Below the pieces are notes generated by a model. The model saw only the letters and a program-made list of their open reading frames with translations, had not been told where the DNA came from and searched no databases. This document shows positions 1 to 11,911 of a stretch of DNA of 64,000 nt, piece by piece. This stretch comes from Pegea sp. RAD2-039 (lineage: Eukaryota > Chordata > Thaliacea > Salpida > Salpidae). Both the position numbers and the translations under genes were made by a program. The DNA is taken from NCBI GenBank assembly GCA_034620365.1, contig JAQGEQ010000345.1:620001-684000 (forward strand), read 5' to 3'. Position 1 is the first letter of the stretch. Each line of letters starts with the position of its first letter.

Positions 1-60
1 TGAAATAAGTAGATACTTTATCTGATTAGTTTAAGACTTTGTAGTGATTATAACATTTAA

Positions 61-420
61 GATTGGAGTCAACTCTTCTTTGACAGATTAATTTTTGAGG
101 ATAAGGGAACTTCACCACTACTTAAAGACCCAACTAATTTTGGAAAGATCTTTTTCGAATTCTTTTTATTCTTTTTTTTTCATTTAATTGTTGATAACAT
201 TTGAAGGAATATATTTTGTTAACTTTAAATATATAAACATTAAAAATAACATTTCTTCTAATTACACAAATTAGGGATCCTAAACATATGCTAAAAAGGA
301 TACATCACCTTATCTTTCTCTAAGTTCTCTGATTTAACAGCAACAAGCTTCAATTGATCTTCTAAAATCATATAAACAGTCATCTGAAATGAAAAAAATT
401 AAACTTCTAAAAGGAAGTTG
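61..420 (-). repeat. Diverged, rearranged partial copy of gene X exons
   Basis: Two stretches resemble gene X exons of the neighbouring array on the minus strand. Around 75-150 the translation contains KIFPKLVGSLSSGEV, matching KTLPKVAGSLSCGEA of the 65-codon exon. Around 300-387 a 25-codon exon beginning MTVYMILEDQ matches the exon beginning MTDYMISENQ, with its acceptor and donor kept. Their order is swapped relative to the regular units: here the 65-codon exon lies left of the MTVYM exon, whereas in units 1-3 it lies to its right. Divergence is clearly higher than between units 1-3, so this is an older or differently rearranged copy, cut by the window edge. Confidence 0.6.
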
Positions 421-918
421 CTATCGAATTTCTATTAATTGTAAATTTATTATTATATAAATATAAATTATTATCTACTTTAATACGAAATACTCAATAC
501 TTTTACTATTAACCAATACTTATTAATTCTATTTACTAAATCTTTTTACTTCTTGACTCGCAGTACCTACTGACGCTTATTTCTATTTATCATCTTACTC
601 TTTCAATCAATCTTTTGAAAATAAAATTATTTTTGAAATTGTTTTGTTGTTGGTATTTTGATTTATTGAATATTATACGTTTTAACATGTTTCGATAGTT
701 GAATTTCAACTTTATACATTTTTATCAACTATTTTTAGATTTGGTAAAAAGTAAAAATTCATTTTTGATATGGAAATTAGGTTAAACAAAATGAAATTTA
801 TGTAAATAAAATATCTTCTGTTAAAAAAGAAATGTTTTTAAAACATTTTTAATTCAAATTTACTTAATATAGAAAAAGGAATTTTATGAAAAAATCACAT
901 CAAGTAAAACGTATTACT

Positions 919-3681
919 TTTATTGAAGCATAAAACAAAGAAAGCAAACATTTAATAGAGATAGCTTTGCTTGATGCTTGTAGATAATTGATCAAAATAA
1001 TCTTCTAGAGTTACATCTAAACGCAAACAGAATTTTGTAATTACAAACTTTCCATATAAAAATAAACAAAAAAAGTTTTTACACAAAAAGTAACAATTTA
1101 TTTGTATAAATAATTTTGCTAACCAAATTATTTGAATATTTTGAAGATTCTTGAAAAGAACTTTCGAATCGAAGATCTTGATTCCTAAATTTAGAATAGT
1201 TTTAAGATTTTAAATTCAAACTATTAATAATTAAATCATTAATCTTTTATTAAGTTGTAAAATCTGATTATATTTGCTGAGTTTATCTCACCTGAATATT
1301 TTCTTTAGATTTTTTAGTTGGAATTTTTGTTGGTTTTGTTTCAACATTTATATTACTGATCTGTTTAAACAAATTCAAACTACAAACGTATTTCTATTTG
1401 AAAATTGAAAAATATGATAAAATGAACTATGCTAAATGTATATATTTAAACAAATGAACTTTGCTTGTGAAAAATATAAAAGTAAACCTTTATTCAAAGT
1501 CAAAATTATCATAAAAATATTTTCAAAATTTATAAACTCAAAAGCTTAAGAAAATAGTTGAATTACAAACTTGAGGGTGAACTTTATTTCTTTTAAAGAA
1601 TAATTTTTGTTTCCATGTTTTCTTTCTCAGCTGAATATAAAATAAATTAATTAGAAGATAATTTGTTAACTTTAAATATAAATACATCAAGTAAGATTTC
1701 TTGTAATTACATTAATTACCTAAAAATATACAAAAAGGATACATCACCTTATCCTTCTCTAAGTTCTCTGATTTAACAGCAACAAGCTTCAATTGATTTT
1801 CTGAGATCATATAATCAGTCATCTGAAATGAAAAAAATTAAACTGCTAAAAGAAAGTTTCAATAAAATCAGAATAGTTAAAATTATCTATTATTATCGAC
1901 TGTAAATCAGATATATTTCCTCAAGCTCTAAAAACAGAAGAATTGACTAAATCAAATGACTAAATTGATTCTAATTATAAAGATAACAAAACTAATGATG
2001 TACACAAGCACAATTATTCTTACAAATAGTTTTGAATATAAGAAAAATTATTTTACGTTTTTTGTTTGTGAAGGAAAAGCTTCACCACAACTTAAAGACC
2101 CTGCAACTTTAGGGAGGGTCTTTTCGTGGTTCAGCTTTTCCTTTTCGCTTTCATTGAAGCTGTTGTGTCCAGGTGACGGCTGGCAGAAATCTGTTAAGTC
2201 TGTCGACAACAGATCTGCCAGCGCATCACAAGATTTGTTTGTCTTTGATTTCTATAAATTAAAAATGTTTTAAAATTTAGTTGTAGAAATATCAATTGAT
2301 TATAAGCCACTAATTTTTGAAGCTAAACAAAATGTTACTAAAGTCAATTAACAATTTTTTAAATCTTACTGATGGCTCATCCTTTAAACAAATTACTGCT
2401 GGTTCTTCAATAAACTCACCAACATATATCTAAATAAACAAATATTTATAAAATAATTATCATATTATGCTTTTAATACTAATATGTTAATTCAATTTAT
2501 AATTAAATTCTTCATTATAGAACAAATGGTAAAAAACTTCTCGTAATATAAAAACTAGTAAAAAGCTTACTATTGGTTTTTCATCAACTTCACCAACAGT
2601 AATCTGAAATAAATAAACTTTTATAAACTTATTTTTAATTATATAATTATTATAAAAACAGTAATAAACAAATTGTTGATATATTAGTATACTTTCACCA
2701 GGTCAGTGATTAAAATTTAGTTTATCTTTTAGTCATACAAAGTTGATAAACTAACTGTTTGGTTAATTTCTTCAATTAAATCTTCAGATTTAGGATTTAG
2801 CTGTAAAGGTTCACTCAAAGACTAGAAAAAAGAGATCAAATTATATGTTTAGATACAAAAATATAAATCTAAAACAATTGAGAAAAATCGTACAGCTAAT
2901 AATTTTTGTTGTAAATAAAATTGTTACAACTTTTCACCTGTAAGTTACTTTCAGAACTACAAGTTGTAGAGTCAGTTAAAGCCTGTAAAAGAAAACATGA
3001 ATAAACATTTATTATTTTCATTTTCTTAATTAAATAATTAACAATCAAATCAAAAAGTTTGAAACTTACATCAAATTTTTCTTCTACAAGCTCTGAAATT
3101 ATTTCATCGAGTTTTTCGAATGATAAAAAGTAACAAGTCTGTATAAAAAGGTTGAAATTAATTGATGAAAGTTAATAAACTAATAAATATTGAATAATTT
3201 AATTATTAGTATTATATCACTTACCATATTTCTAATTAGTTATCTAAAAACAAAATTGTTAATTCTGTAGTATAAAGTTCGATAATCAAATCTGTTAAAA
3301 TAAATGATAAAAGTTTTCGACTCAATTTTATTTATTGACGTCATAAAGGTTTAAAGTGATGAAATAAAGTAAGTTTTGGTGATCAAGTCTTTGCTGGTTT
3401 TTCTAATCTAACGTTGTTTTTCACTAACCTCTCTTCCTCCGTGGTTGTAACAACTTCTATGGAATTATTCTTGGGAAAACAGTCATATCTCCCGTCGCTG
3501 TTTATGATTGCGTCTTGCTCTTCCTCGCAGCAAAAAATGAATTTTTCCTCTACCAACTTTAGAAAGGTTCTAAAATCTTGTTTAGAATTGAGAATTAGAT
3601 CATCTGTTTTAGTCTCGGGGATGTTGAAGATACATTAGTTGAAAGATGTAGAGTTCTTTGCAGAAACTTCAGCTTGGGATT
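919..3681 (-). pseudogene. Gene X copy 1: unrecognised multi-exon gene, disabled
   Basis: I do not recognise the product. Reading right to left, exons flanked by good AG acceptors and GT donors are 3429-3681, 3070-3138, 2938-2982, 2756-2821, 2571-2603, 2370-2429, 2057-2251, 1748-1822 and 1292-1360. A probable last exon (952-1016) ends LEDYFDQLSTSIKQSYLY-stop, with AATAAA complementary to 919-924. The eight middle exons are 23, 15, 22, 11, 20, 65, 25 and 23 codons, all phase 0 and open. Two short exons resemble each other (ITVGEVDEKPI and IYVGEFIEEPAV), suggesting exon duplication. The peptide is acidic and hydrophilic with no domain I can name. The largest exon has an in-frame stop (complement of 3635-3637; GAA in the other copies). 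The phase joining the last exon and the true 5' end are unresolved. Some exon calls could be wrong, but conservation of splice sites across three copies supports them. Confidence 0.6.
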
Positions 3682-4930
3682 CTATAGTTTAGGTGATGTT
3701 ACAGAATACTTCCCTTAAGTCATTTAAGAATTGTTCAATTTGAATTTTAAAAGTTTTTTTTGGTTACATCAGCAGATGATAGTTTTTAAAATTTCAAGTA
3801 TTTATTTGATTGAAATGCTAAAAATCAAACATTGAAAATTGAGATAATCTTTAAAAATTATTTTATCTTTAAAAAAATAAATGATCAAGTTTTTATAATT
3901 AAGTCATCTAGTATTATGCTTTTGAAAACTGAATAATAATCTTTAATTTATTTATGTATGAAGCCTTGGATTTTACACTTTTGTGGTCAGACCTTTTCAC
4001 TTTAAATTTCAGATATACGAAAAACTCTTCTTAAAAATTGTGTAATTTCTATTACAAATTTTTAGAGAAAGTTTTTATTTCTCGTTCTTCAAATTTTATT
4101 CAGAAGTTGCTTTGTAGGGGAATTTTATTTCCCGCAATAACTACAAATTTTAAGACTTCAACAACCTGTGTACTTACATAATCATAGCTCCCATATAAGC
4201 TAATTGATTATGGTGATAGCGATAACAGCTTAGTTACCCTAAAAATAGTTTCAGTAAAAATATTTATATTTGTTAACAAAACAATATTTTCAAATTAATT
4301 TATGGAAAATTGTTTGATATATGAAACAAGCTTTTGCTAAACGGAATAATTTGTTTTTAATGATGTAAATAAATTCTATAAATATAATTTCATTTGTAGT
4401 AACATTTATTTTTTAACGCTAATTTGTGTTTGCAACGATACAAAAATAAAATTTTTGTTTAAATTGATTTACTATCAGATAACTTATCTAAAATTACATC
4501 TAATCTATTTTGTAAATTTTACTTCTATTGCTTTTAACATCTTTTAACCTTGTTTAAAATTTTTAAATATTTAATTTAAAAAATTTATAACTAATATTCT
4601 GATAATTATATTGTTTTAAACTGTTTGATTCTCTTTATATTTCTCTAAATTTAATTTTTACGTAAAAAATGTTTGTTTTTTGACTTATCAAAATCGAATT
4701 AAAAACAGTTTTTTTATATCACCCTTGTAAAGATAATAATTTTATTTACTTTGTACTAACATCACTTTTATTTCATATTTATTTAGTTTGTATATTATAG
4801 TTTATTCTAGTTTGATATTTCCTTTTTTTTATCATTAGACTTTAATTTTTTCGTTCTATTATAATATTTCAAAATCTTTTTCTAGATTTAAATTTCAAAT
4901 TTTTCATTTTAAAGGTTTTTAAAAGTGAAA
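3682..4930. promoter_or_regulatory. Intergenic region between gene X copy 1 and the truncated MSH2 copy
   Basis: About 1.25 kb separating two divergent starts, conserved in all three units. I see no clear TATA box. It is AT-rich, with many T-runs close to the MSH2 start. A GTAAGT on the minus strand (near 4175) may mark an unrecognised 5' exon of gene X. Confidence 0.3.
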
Positions 4931-5339
4931 ATGATGAAAGTTTTCAACAAATCTCAAAATAAAAGTATGCAATGAAGATGAAGATTTGATTACAACATTA
5001 AAAGTGAAAGGTGACAATAAAATTCCTTAATTTCTTCTCTCAATCAATTTTCTTCCAGATGAGACAATCAGATGTTTGTATTTAAGTGAAGACCTCTTTT
5101 TGAGCTCAGCTAAAAACTTATTGATGAAGTTTCATTATCGAATTGAAATTTATGAGATTGATGATGGAAAATGGGATCTTTCAGCTAAAGCTTCACCTGG
5201 TTACCTCTGTGAAGTAATTATATGAATGTTTATGTACTGATGACACTATTCTAACTTTTAAGGTTGAAGATTTGTTCTTTAATGATATTGAGTCTTTAGA
5301 TCTTCAAACTTCTGTGATATCTGTCAAGTGTTTCATGAA
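4931..5339 (+). pseudogene. Truncated MSH2 5' copy 1 (exons 1-3 only)
   Basis: This duplicates the start codon, exon 1, intron 1, exon 2, intron 2 and exon 3 of the MSH2 gene found at 16,232. Exon 1 lacks 134 bp compared with the intact gene (46 instead of 180 bases from ATG to the motif GATGAAGATTTGATT). This shifts the frame and removes most of the mismatch-binding-domain start. Exon 2 still reads as [20 protein letters not shown]. Homology ends within exon 3 at CATGAA and switches to a Rheb-like fragment, so no ATPase region is present. It cannot encode a working MutS homologue. Confidence 0.9.
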
Positions 5340-5766
5340 TTATAATAATTTTTATGTTGCATCTTGAAAGTCTTAACTTACTTTACATTCAAACTCTTCA
5401 TCTTTGCATCTATTTGTTTCACAATTTTGAAACTGAAACATCAAGATCACAAAATCTTCTAAAATTGTTTTATGCTAGTTGCAGATTTGACATCTGAAAA
5501 ACTATAAAAGATTTCTTTAAATCTTCACTTTTAAGCGAATCATTAGCATATGCAAGAATGTACCCATGTTTGTCAAGAGCCTGCTCTATAACAGACAAGG
5601 AATACGTGTCCTGTAATGATTAATATTGTTTTGAAATGAACAAATAATATTATTTATTAAAGCAATAACACAACCAGCTGTGTCGACTACATCGATCACG
5701 AAATTCTTCGAGAATTTGATAGTCTTGATTAGCTTTAGAAAATCTTATTATCTGATTATTATTTGC
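5340..5766 (-). pseudogene. Rheb/Ras-like small GTPase fragment, copy 1
   Basis: On the minus strand a probable exon (about 5680-5746) reads FLKLIKTIKF then NFVIDVVDTAG, the effector-to-G3 region (DTAG). After an AT-rich intron a second stretch (about 5520-5611) reads DTYSLSVIEQALDKHGYILA then YANDSLKS. This lines up with switch II and the following strand of Rheb (QDEYS, NGYILVYSV, SIKS). The P-loop, the NKxD motif and the C-terminal CaaX box are absent. The splice phase between the two pieces does not restore the expected Gln after DTAG, so the fragment looks dead. It lies at the left edge of the amplified segment and was joined to MSH2 exon 3 by the duplication. Confidence 0.6.
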
Positions 5767-6234
5767 AAATTTATTATTATATAAATATATATTATTATCT
5801 ACTTTAATACGAAATACTATTACTATTAACGAATACTTATTAATTCTATTTACTAAATCTTTTTACTTCTTGACTCGCAGTACCTACTGACGCTTATTTC
5901 TATTTATCATCTTACTCTTTCAATCAATCTTTTGAAAATAAAATTATTTTTGAAATTGTTTTGTTGTTGGTATTTTGATTTATTGAATATTATACGTTTT
6001 AACATGTTTCGATAGTTGAATTTCAACTTTATACATTTTTATCAACTATTTTTAGATTTGGTAAAAAGTAAAATTCATTTTTGATATGGAAATTAGGTTA
6101 AACAAAATGAAATTTATGTAAATAAAATAACTTCTGTTAAAAAAGAAATGTTTTTAAAACATTTTTACTTCAAATTTACTTAATATAGAAAAAGGAATTT
6201 TATGAAAAAATCACATCAAGTAAAACGCATCACT

Positions 6235-9200
6235 TTTATTGAAGCATAAAACAAAGAAAGCAAACATTTAATAGAGACAGCTTTGCTTGATGCTTGTAGA
6301 TAATTGATCAAAATAATCTTCTAGAGTTACGTCTAAACGCAAACAGAATTTTGTAATTACAAACTTTCCATATAAAAATAAACAAAAAAAGTTTTTATAC
6401 AAAAAGTAACAATTTATTTGTATAAATAATTTTGCTAACCAAATTATTTGAATATTTTGAAGATTCTTGAAAAGAACTTTCGAATCGAAGATCTTGATTC
6501 CTAAATTTATAATAGTTTTAAGATTTTAAATTCAAATTATTAATAATTAAATCATTAATCTTTTATTAAGTTGTAAAATCTGATTATATTTGCTGAGTTT
6601 ATCTCACCTGAATATTTTCTTTAGATTTTTTAGTTGGAATTTTTGTTGGTTTTGTTTCAACATTTATATTACTGATCTGTTTAAACAAATTCAAACTACA
6701 AACGTATTTCTACTTGAAAATTATGATAAAATGAACTATGCTAAATGTATATATTTAAACAAATGAACTTTGCTTGTGAAAAATATAAAAGTAAACCTTT
6801 ATTCAAAGTCAAAATTATCATAAAAATATTTTCAAAATTTATAAACTCAAAAGCTTAAGAAAATAATTGAATTACAAACTTGAGGGTGAACTTTATTTCT
6901 TTTAAAGAATAATTTTTGTTTCCATGTTTTCTTTCTCAGCTGAATATAAAATAAATTAATTAGAAGATAATTTAATATAAATAAAAATAGATAATAATAA
7001 TAGATAATAATTAAATATAAATACATCAAGTAAGATTTCTTGTAATTACATTAATTACCTAAAAATATACAAAAAGGATACATCACCTTATCCTTCTCTA
7101 AGTTCTCTGATTTAACAGCAACAAGCTTCAATTGATTTTCTGAGATCATATAATCAGTCATCTGAAATGAAAAAAATTAAACTGCTAAAAGAAAGTTTCA
7201 ATAAAATCAGAATAGTTAAAATTATCTATTATTATCGACTGTAAATCAGATATATTTCCTCAAGCTCTAAAAACAGAAGAATTGACTAAATCAAATGACT
7301 AAATTGATTCTAATTATAAAGATAACAAAACTAATGATGTACACAAGCACAATTATTCTTACAAATAGTTTTGAATATAAGAAAAATTGTTTTACGTTTT
7401 TTGTTTGTGAAGGAAAAGCTTCACCACAACTAAAAGACCCTGCAACTTTAGGGAGGGCCTTTTCGTGGTTCAGCTTTTCCTTTTCGCTTTCATTGAAGCT
7501 GTTGTGTCCAGGTGACGGCTGGCAGAAATCTGTTAAGTCTGTCGACAACAGATCTGCCAGCGCATCACAAGATTTGTTTGTCTTTGATTTCTATAAATTA
7601 AAAATGTTTTAAAATTTAGTTGTAGAAATATCAATTGATTATAAGCCACTAATTTTTGAAGCTAAACAAAATGTTACTAAAATCAATAAACAAATTTTTA
7701 AATTCTTACTGATGGCTCATCCTTTAAACAAATTACTGCTGGTTCTTCGATAAACTCACCAACAGATATCTAAATAAACAAATATTTATAAAATAATTAT
7801 CATATAATGCTGTTAATACATAATATGTTAATTCAATTTATAATTAAGTTCTTCATTATAGAACAAATGGTAAAAACTTCTCGTAAAATAAAAACTATTA
7901 AAAAAGCTTACTATTGGTTTTTCATCAATTTCACCAACAGTAATCTGAAATAAATAAACTTTTATAAACTATAATTTTAATTATATAATTATTATAAAAA
8001 CAGTAATAAATAAATTGTTGATATATTAGTATACTTTCACCAGGTCAGTGATTAAAGTTTAGTTCATCTTTTAGTCATACAAAGTTGATAAACTAACTGT
8101 TTGGTTAAATTCTTCAATTAAATCTTCAGATTTAGGATTTAGCTGTAAAGGTTCACTCAAAGACTAGAAAAAATATTTTATGTTTAGATACAAAAATATA
8201 AATCTAAAACATTTGATAAAAATCGTACAGCTACTAATTTTCGTTGTAAATAAAATTGTTACAACTTTTCACCTGTTAGTTACTTTCAGAACTACAACTT
8301 GTAAAGTCAGTTAAAGCCTGTAAAAGAAAACATGAATAAGCATTTCTTATTTTCATTTTCTTCATTAAATAATTAACAATCAAAACAAAAAGTTTGAAAC
8401 TTACATCAGATTTTTCTTCTACAAGCTCTGAAATTATTTCATCGAGTTTTTCGAATGATAAAAAGTAACTAGTCTGTATAAAAAGGTTGAAATTAATTGA
8501 TGAAAGTTAATAAACTAATATATATTGAATAATTTAATTATTAATATTATATCACCTACCATATTTCTAATTAATTATCTAAAAACAAAATTGTTAATTC
8601 TGTAGTATAAAGTTCGATAATCAAATTTGTTAAAATAAATGATAAAAGATTTCGACTCAATTTTGTTTATTGACGTCATAAGGGTTTAAAGTGATGAAAT
8701 AAAGTTAGTTTTGGTGATCAAGTCTTTGCTGGTTTTTCTAATCTAACGTTGTATAGAGAATATTTAGTTTATTTGATTGAAATTATAGAAATAATTTGGC
8801 ATACAAAACTCTTTTTTTTGGTATATGAAATAGTTTTGTAGCTTTGATTGTTAGAACGATGAATAGTTTTCTTTTTCAACAAATTCCTAAAGAATTATAT
8901 TTAATATTTGTAAATAACACAAATTTCCATAAAAAAAGGTTTATTATCAACTTTTTGAAATTTTCATATTTTACGCAAACACAACAGTTTCGTAAAATGA
9001 ATAAATATTTAATAACATATATAAAACAAAAGAAACAGAGTTCTTCTACTCCATATACTGTAATTCGTTAAAAGTCATTCTTCACTAACCTCTTTTCCGC
9101 CGTGGTTGTAACAACTTCTATGGAAATATTCTTGGGAAAACACTCATATCTCTCCTGTCGCTGTTTATGATTGCGTCTTGCTCTTCCTCGCAGCAAAAAA

Positions 9201-9343
9201 TGAATTTTTCCTCTACCAACTTTAGAAAGGTTCTAAAATCTAGTTTAGAATTAAATATTAGTTCATCTGTTTTAGACTCGGGATGTTGAAGATACATTCG
9301 TTGAAAAATGAAAAGTTCTTTGCAGAAACTTCAGCTTGGGATT
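6235..9343 (-). pseudogene. Gene X copy 2: unrecognised multi-exon gene, disabled
   Basis: Co-linear with copy 1. Exons right to left: 9090-9343, 8405-8473, 8273-8317, 8098-8163, 7912-7944, 7710-7769, 7396-7590, 7087-7161, 6608-6676, then a probable last exon 6268-6332 with AATAAA complementary to 6235-6240. This copy is broken at two places not shared with copy 1. One base is missing in the largest exon near 9281 (a run of four G has become three), which shifts the frame. The 15-codon exon at 8273-8317 has Leu TTA replaced by stop TAA before its last codon. The 65-codon exon is intact and contains KALPKVAGSFSCGEAF. Function unknown. Confidence 0.6.
8753..9079. repeat. ~320-bp segment present in units 2 and 3, absent from unit 1
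   Basis: Between conserved flanks CTAACGTTGT and TTCACTAACC, unit 2 carries about 325 extra bases, whereas unit 1 joins the flanks almost directly (near 3415). The segment is AT-rich with no convincing coding capacity, terminal repeat or target duplication. It lies in the intron left of the largest gene X exon. Confidence 0.75.
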
Positions 9344-10600
9344 CTATAGTTTAGGTGATGTTACAGAATACTTCTTTTAAGTCATTATTTATTTAAGAAT
9401 TGTTCAATTTGAATTTTAAAAGTTTTTTTTGGTTACATCAGCAGATGATAGTTTTTAAAATTTTAAGTATTTATATGATTGAAATGCTAAAAATCAAACA
9501 TTGAAAATGAAGATAATCTTTAAAAATTATTTTCATCTTTAAAAAAATAAATTATCAAGTTTTTATAATTAAGTCATCTAATATTATGCCTTTGAAAACT
9601 GAATAATAATTTTTAATTTATTTATGTATGAAGCCTTGGATTTTACACTTTTGTGGTCAGACCTTTTCGCTATAAATTTCAGATAAACAAAAAACTCTTC
9701 TTAAAAATTGTGTAATTTCTATTACAAATTTTTAGAGAAAGTTTTTATTTCTCGTTCTTCAAATTTTATTCAGAAGTTGCTTTGTAGGGGAATTTTATTT
9801 CCCGCAATAACTACAAATTTTAAGACTTCAACAACCTGTGTACTTACATAATCATAGCTCCCATATAAGCTAATTGATTTTGGTGATAGTTATAGCGGCT
9901 TAGTTACCCTAAAACCAGTTTTCGAAAAAATATTTATATTTATTAACAAAACAATATTTTCAAATTAATTTATGGAAAATTGTTTGATATATGCAACAAG
10001 CCTTTGCTAAACGGAATAATTTGTTTTTAATGATGTAACTAATTTCTATAAACATAATTTCATTTGTAGTAACATTTATTTTTTAACGCTAATTTGTGTT
10101 TGCAACGATACAAAAATAAAATTTTTGTTTAAATATATTTACTTTCAGATAACTTATCTAAAATTACATCTAATGTATTTTGTAAATTTTGCTTCTATTG
10201 CTTTTAACATCTTTTAACCTTGTTTAAAATTTTTAAATATTTAATTTAAAAAATTTATAACTAATATTCTGATAATTATATTGTTTTAAACTGTATGATT
10301 CTGTTTATATTTCTCTAAATTTAATTTTTACGTAAAAAATGTTAGTTTTTTGACTTATCAAAATCGAATTAAAAACAGTTTTTTTATATCACCCTTGTAA
10401 AGATAATAATTTTATTTACTTTGTACTAACATCACTTTTATTTCATATTTATTTAGTTTGTATATTATAGTTTATTCTAGTTTGATATTTCCTTTTTTTT
10501 ATCATTAGACTTTAATTTTTTCGTTCTATTATAATATTTCAAAATCTTTTTCTAGATTTAAATTTCAAATTTTTCATTTTAAAGGTTTTTAAAAGTGAAA
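9344..10600. promoter_or_regulatory. Copy 2 of the divergent intergenic region
   Basis: Near-identical to 3682-4930. Because the upstream sequence is preserved, the truncated MSH2 copy may be transcribed. This is inference. Confidence 0.3.
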
Positions 10601-11009
10601 ATGATGAAAGTTTTCAACAAATCTCAAAATAAAAGTATGCAATGAAGATGAAGATTTGATTACAACATTAAAAGTGAAAGGTGACAATAAAAATCTTTAA
10701 TTTCTTCTCTCAATCAATTTTCTTCCAGATGAGACAATCAGATGTTTGTATTTAAGTGAAGACCTCTTTTTGAGGTCAGCTAAAAACTTATTGATGAAGT
10801 TTCATTATCGAATTGAAATTTATGAGATTGATGATGGAAAATGGGATCTTTCAGCTAAAGCTTCACCTGGTTACCTCTGTGAAGTAATTATATGAATGAT
10901 TATGTGCTGATGACACTATTCTAGCTTTTAAGGTTGAAGATTTGCTCTTTAATGATATCGAGTCTTCAGATCTTCAAACTTCTGTGATATCTGTCAAGTG
11001 TTTCATGAA
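10601..11009 (+). pseudogene. Truncated MSH2 5' copy 2 (exons 1-3 only)
   Basis: Same structure, same 134-bp exon 1 deletion and same breakpoint as copy 1, so both derive from one already rearranged ancestor. In exons 2 and 3 it is closer to the intact gene than copy 1 is (for example TCTTCAGATC and GCTCTTTAATGATATCG are shared with 16,232-16,776). Non-functional as MSH2. Confidence 0.9.
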
Positions 11010-11436
11010 TTATAATAATTTTTATGTTGCATCTTGAAAGTCTTAACTTACTTTACATTCAAACTCTTCATCTTTGCATCTATTTGTTTCACAATTTTGA
11101 AACTGAAACATCAAGATCACAAAATCGACTAAAGTTGTTTTATGCTAGTTGCAGATTTGACATCTGAAAAACTATAAAAGATTTCTTTAAATCTTCACTT
11201 TTAGGCGAATCATTAGCATATGCAAGAATGTACCCATGTTTGTCAAGAGCCTGCTCTTTAACAGACAAGGAATACGTGTCCTGTAATGATTAATATTGTT
11301 TTGAAATGAACAAATAATATTATTTATTAAAGCAATAACACAACCAGCTGTGTCGACTACATCGATCACGAAATTCTTCGAGAATTTGATAGTCTTGATT
11401 AGCTTTAGAAAATCTTATTATCTGATTATTATTTGC
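11010..11436 (-). pseudogene. Rheb/Ras-like small GTPase fragment, copy 2
   Basis: Same fragment and same junction with MSH2 exon 3 as at 5340. The DTAG-containing exon and the DTYSLSVKEQALDKHGYI part are present. Only two copies exist because unit 1 lacks it at its left edge and unit 3 continues into MSH2 on its right. Confidence 0.6.
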
Positions 11437-11911
11437 AAATTTATTATTATATAAATATATATTATTATCTACTTTAATACGAAATACAAAATACTATTAC
11501 TATTAACGAATACTTATTAATTCTATTTACTAATTCTTTTTACTTCTTGACTCGCAGTACCTACTGACGCTTATTTCTATTTATCATCTTACTCTTTCAA
11601 TCAATCTTTTGAAAATAAAATCATTTTTGAAATTGTTTTGTTGTTGGTATTTTGATTTATTGAATATTATACGTTTTAACATGTTTCGATAATTGAATTT
11701 CAACTTTATACATTTTTATCAACTATTTTTAGATTTGGTAAAAAGTAAAATTCATTTTTGATATGGAAATTAGGTTAAACAAAATGAAATTTATGTAAAT
11801 AAAATAACTTCTGTTAAAAATGAAATGTTTTTAAAACATTTTTAATTCAAATTTACTTAATATAGAAAAATAAATTTTATGAAAAAATCCCATCAAGTAA
11901 AACGCATCACT

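Larger units (their letters stand above)
443..5766. repeat. Tandem array unit 1 (5.32 kb)
   Basis: First regular unit. Homology to units 2 and 3 starts sharply near 443 at the motif AAATTTATTATTATATAAAT, which recurs at 5767 and 11437. Content from left to right: 3' end of gene X (minus), its small exons, the divergent intergenic region, a truncated MSH2 5' copy (plus), and a Rheb-like fragment (minus). It lacks a segment of about 320 bp that is present in units 2 and 3, which explains the shorter period. Confidence 0.9.
5767..11436. repeat. Tandem array unit 2 (5.67 kb)
   Basis: Second unit, co-linear with unit 1 and very similar over its whole length. It ends with the same MSH2 exon 3 / Rheb-like junction as unit 1. 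It shares the extra ~320-bp segment and many single-base states with unit 3. In the MSH2-proximal upstream part (about 10,300-10,620) it is instead closer to unit 1. Confidence 0.9.

Noticed and set aside
1956-2273. 105-codon plus-strand frames repeated in all three units (also 7295-7612 and 12951-13268)
   Set aside because: They are the antisense shadow of the 65-codon gene X exon, whose minus-strand frame is bounded by conserved splice sites.
4094-4190. Minus-strand peptide with FVVIAGNKIPLQ resembling a GTPase NKxD motif, conserved in all units
   Set aside because: The key Asp is Pro, a stop follows directly, and it lies upstream of gene X and not beside the Rheb-like fragment. The similarity is too short to call.
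5860-5900. Possible P-loop-like ASVGTAS peptide on the minus strand near the Rheb-like fragment
   Set aside because: The GKS core is absent and stops lie immediately upstream. Probably coincidence.
8844-9071. 75-codon plus-strand frame in the unit 2 specific segment
   Set aside because: Begins at a non-ATG codon, is disrupted in unit 3, and has a low-complexity AT-rich translation.
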